From positions 1 through 6,146 of the forward strand of contig JANXQE010000439.1 in the NCBI GenBank assembly GCA_025356925.1: DNA of 6,146 nt. Direction: 5' to 3'. Below the pieces are notes generated by a model that searched no databases, was not told where the DNA came from, and saw only the letters and a list, made by a program, of their open reading frames with translations. This stretch comes from Limisphaerales bacterium. GTDB taxonomy: Bacteria > Verrucomicrobiota > Verrucomicrobiia > Limisphaerales > UBA8199. Position 1 is the first letter of the stretch, and each line of letters starts with the position of its first letter. The position numbers and the translations under genes were made by a program. Shown here one piece after another: positions 5,526-6,146 of the stretch.

Positions 5526-6146
5526 ATGTCCTTAGTTCCGGCTGAACTCAAACAAAGCGCGATTATCAATTCTCTCCGGGGCTGTCAACTCTTCGTGGGT
5601 TTACCCCAAACGGACCTCGAGAACATTGCCGCTGTGACGGTGGTGAAATCGCTGGAGAAAGAGGAGTATCTTTTTCACGCCGGTGATCCCGCTCGCGGCT
5701 TTTACGTCGTGCAGCGCGGCGCGGTCAACGTCCACCGGGTCAACGCCGCGGGCAAGGAGCAGATCATCCATATCTTTCGCGCCGGCGATTCGTTCGCCGA
5801 AGTCGCGCTCGCCAGCACCACCGGTTACCCCGCCGATGCCCGCTCGATTGAATCCACCCAGGTCCTGCTCGTGCAAAAAGCGGGGATCCTGGCGTTACTC
5901 AAGCGCCAGCCCGAACTGGCGCTGCGAATGCTCGGCTCGATGAGCAGCCATCTGCGCGTGCTGGTTGGGCAGCTCGAAGATCTGACCCTGAAGGACGTTG
6001 AAACCCGCCTGGCCAACTGGCTCATCAAACGCTGCCCCAATCCTCAGAGCGAAGCGCCGGCCCGCATCGAGCTCACCATGACCAAACGCGTTCTCGCCGC
6101 GGAATTGGGAACGGTCAGCGAGACTTTCTCCCGAACGCTGGCGAAA
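5526..6146 (+). CDS. Crp/Fnr-family transcriptional regulator, DNR-like (3' end beyond window)
   Basis: 207 codons are present, open to the window edge; the usual length is about 225-240, so only the end is missing. A cyclic-nucleotide-binding-like barrel spans about 20-125 (LFVGLP, LFHAGDPARGFYVVQRGAVNVH, IIHIFRAGDSFAE), then the dimerisation helix (131-166, with LEDLTLKDVETRL) and a winged helix-turn-helix from about 183. The recognition helix reads SETFSR with E199, S202 and R203 at FNR's E-xx-S-R spacing, predicting TTGA half-sites. The phosphate-binding cassette (FAEVALASTTGYPADA) lacks the Arg-Ser that contacts cAMP. The barrel has a single Cys (C20), so an FNR 4Fe-4S cluster is not possible. 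FAE plus the YP-A pattern resembles DNR-type NO/redox regulators, some of which use heme. ATG 5526 is the first Met after an in-frame TGA at 5514-5516; no SD is seen. A predicted target lies at 2273-2286. Confidence 0.88.
   Translation, partial: MSLVPAELKQSAIINSLRGCQLFVGLPQTDLENIAAVTVVKSLEKEEYLFHAGDPARGFYVVQRGAVNVHRVNAAGKEQIIHIFRAGDSFAEVALASTTGYPADARSIESTQVLLVQKAGILALLKRQPELALRMLGSMSSHLRVLVGQLEDLTLKDVETRLANWLIKRCPNPQSEAPARIELTMTKRVLAAELGTVSETFSRTLAK

Noticed and set aside
1..6146. CRISPR array, tRNA, rRNA, insertion sequence or phage genes
   Set aside because: No regularly spaced repeats, transposase or integrase motifs, terminal inverted repeats or tRNA-like sequence were seen on reading both strands.

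Overview
The window looks like a chromosomal piece of a GC-rich bacterium. All convincing intact genes lie on the + strand in compact, operon-like order. The combination of DUF2157 and GDYXXLXY genes with a cupin / DUF2249 / oxidase-like / DUF59 / Crp-Fnr cluster suggests an environmental bacterium, perhaps Verrucomicrobiota or a related soil or water lineage. That is a guess from gene content; there is no rRNA or marker gene to settle it. Several starts (533, 2321, 2726, 5009, 5526) have no good Shine-Dalgarno sequence, whereas 1740 and 3213 do.

Left flank (1-532): visibly AT-richer and without an intact gene. It holds the C-terminal part of a VOC/glyoxalase-type protein on the - strand (193-357), cut off upstream by stop codons and so most likely a relic. 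A doubtful 42-codon reading frame follows it.

Membrane pair (533-2276): a multi-pass DUF2157 protein, then a single-anchor GDYXXLXY-domain protein. This pair is known to co-occur, but its function is unknown.

Redox/NO-type cluster (2277-6146): cupin, tandem-DUF2249 protein, a 12-helix membrane protein resembling heme-copper oxidase subunit I, a DUF59/MIP18-type iron-sulfur assembly factor, a second DUF2249 protein, and a Crp/Fnr (DNR-like) regulator running off the right edge. Spacings are 12 nt, a 35-nt overlap, a 4-nt ATGA overlap, 27 nt and 205 nt. The first five genes therefore probably form one transcript, with the regulator alongside. A perfect 14-bp palindrome, TTGACCCGGGTCAA, precedes the cupin. 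It has the architecture of an FNR/DNR box, and the regulator's recognition helix carries the E-xx-S-R residues that read TTGA.

Most interesting points: the membrane protein shows three copies of one motif, in helices 2, 6 and 10, matching the threefold pseudo-symmetry of heme-copper oxidases. It keeps histidines in helices 2 and 6 but has lost those of helix 10. The accessory genes and the regulator suggest a small, self-regulated, uncharacterised system for nitrosative or low-oxygen redox stress. This is inference; no catalytic NO reductase or nitrite reductase is in the window.
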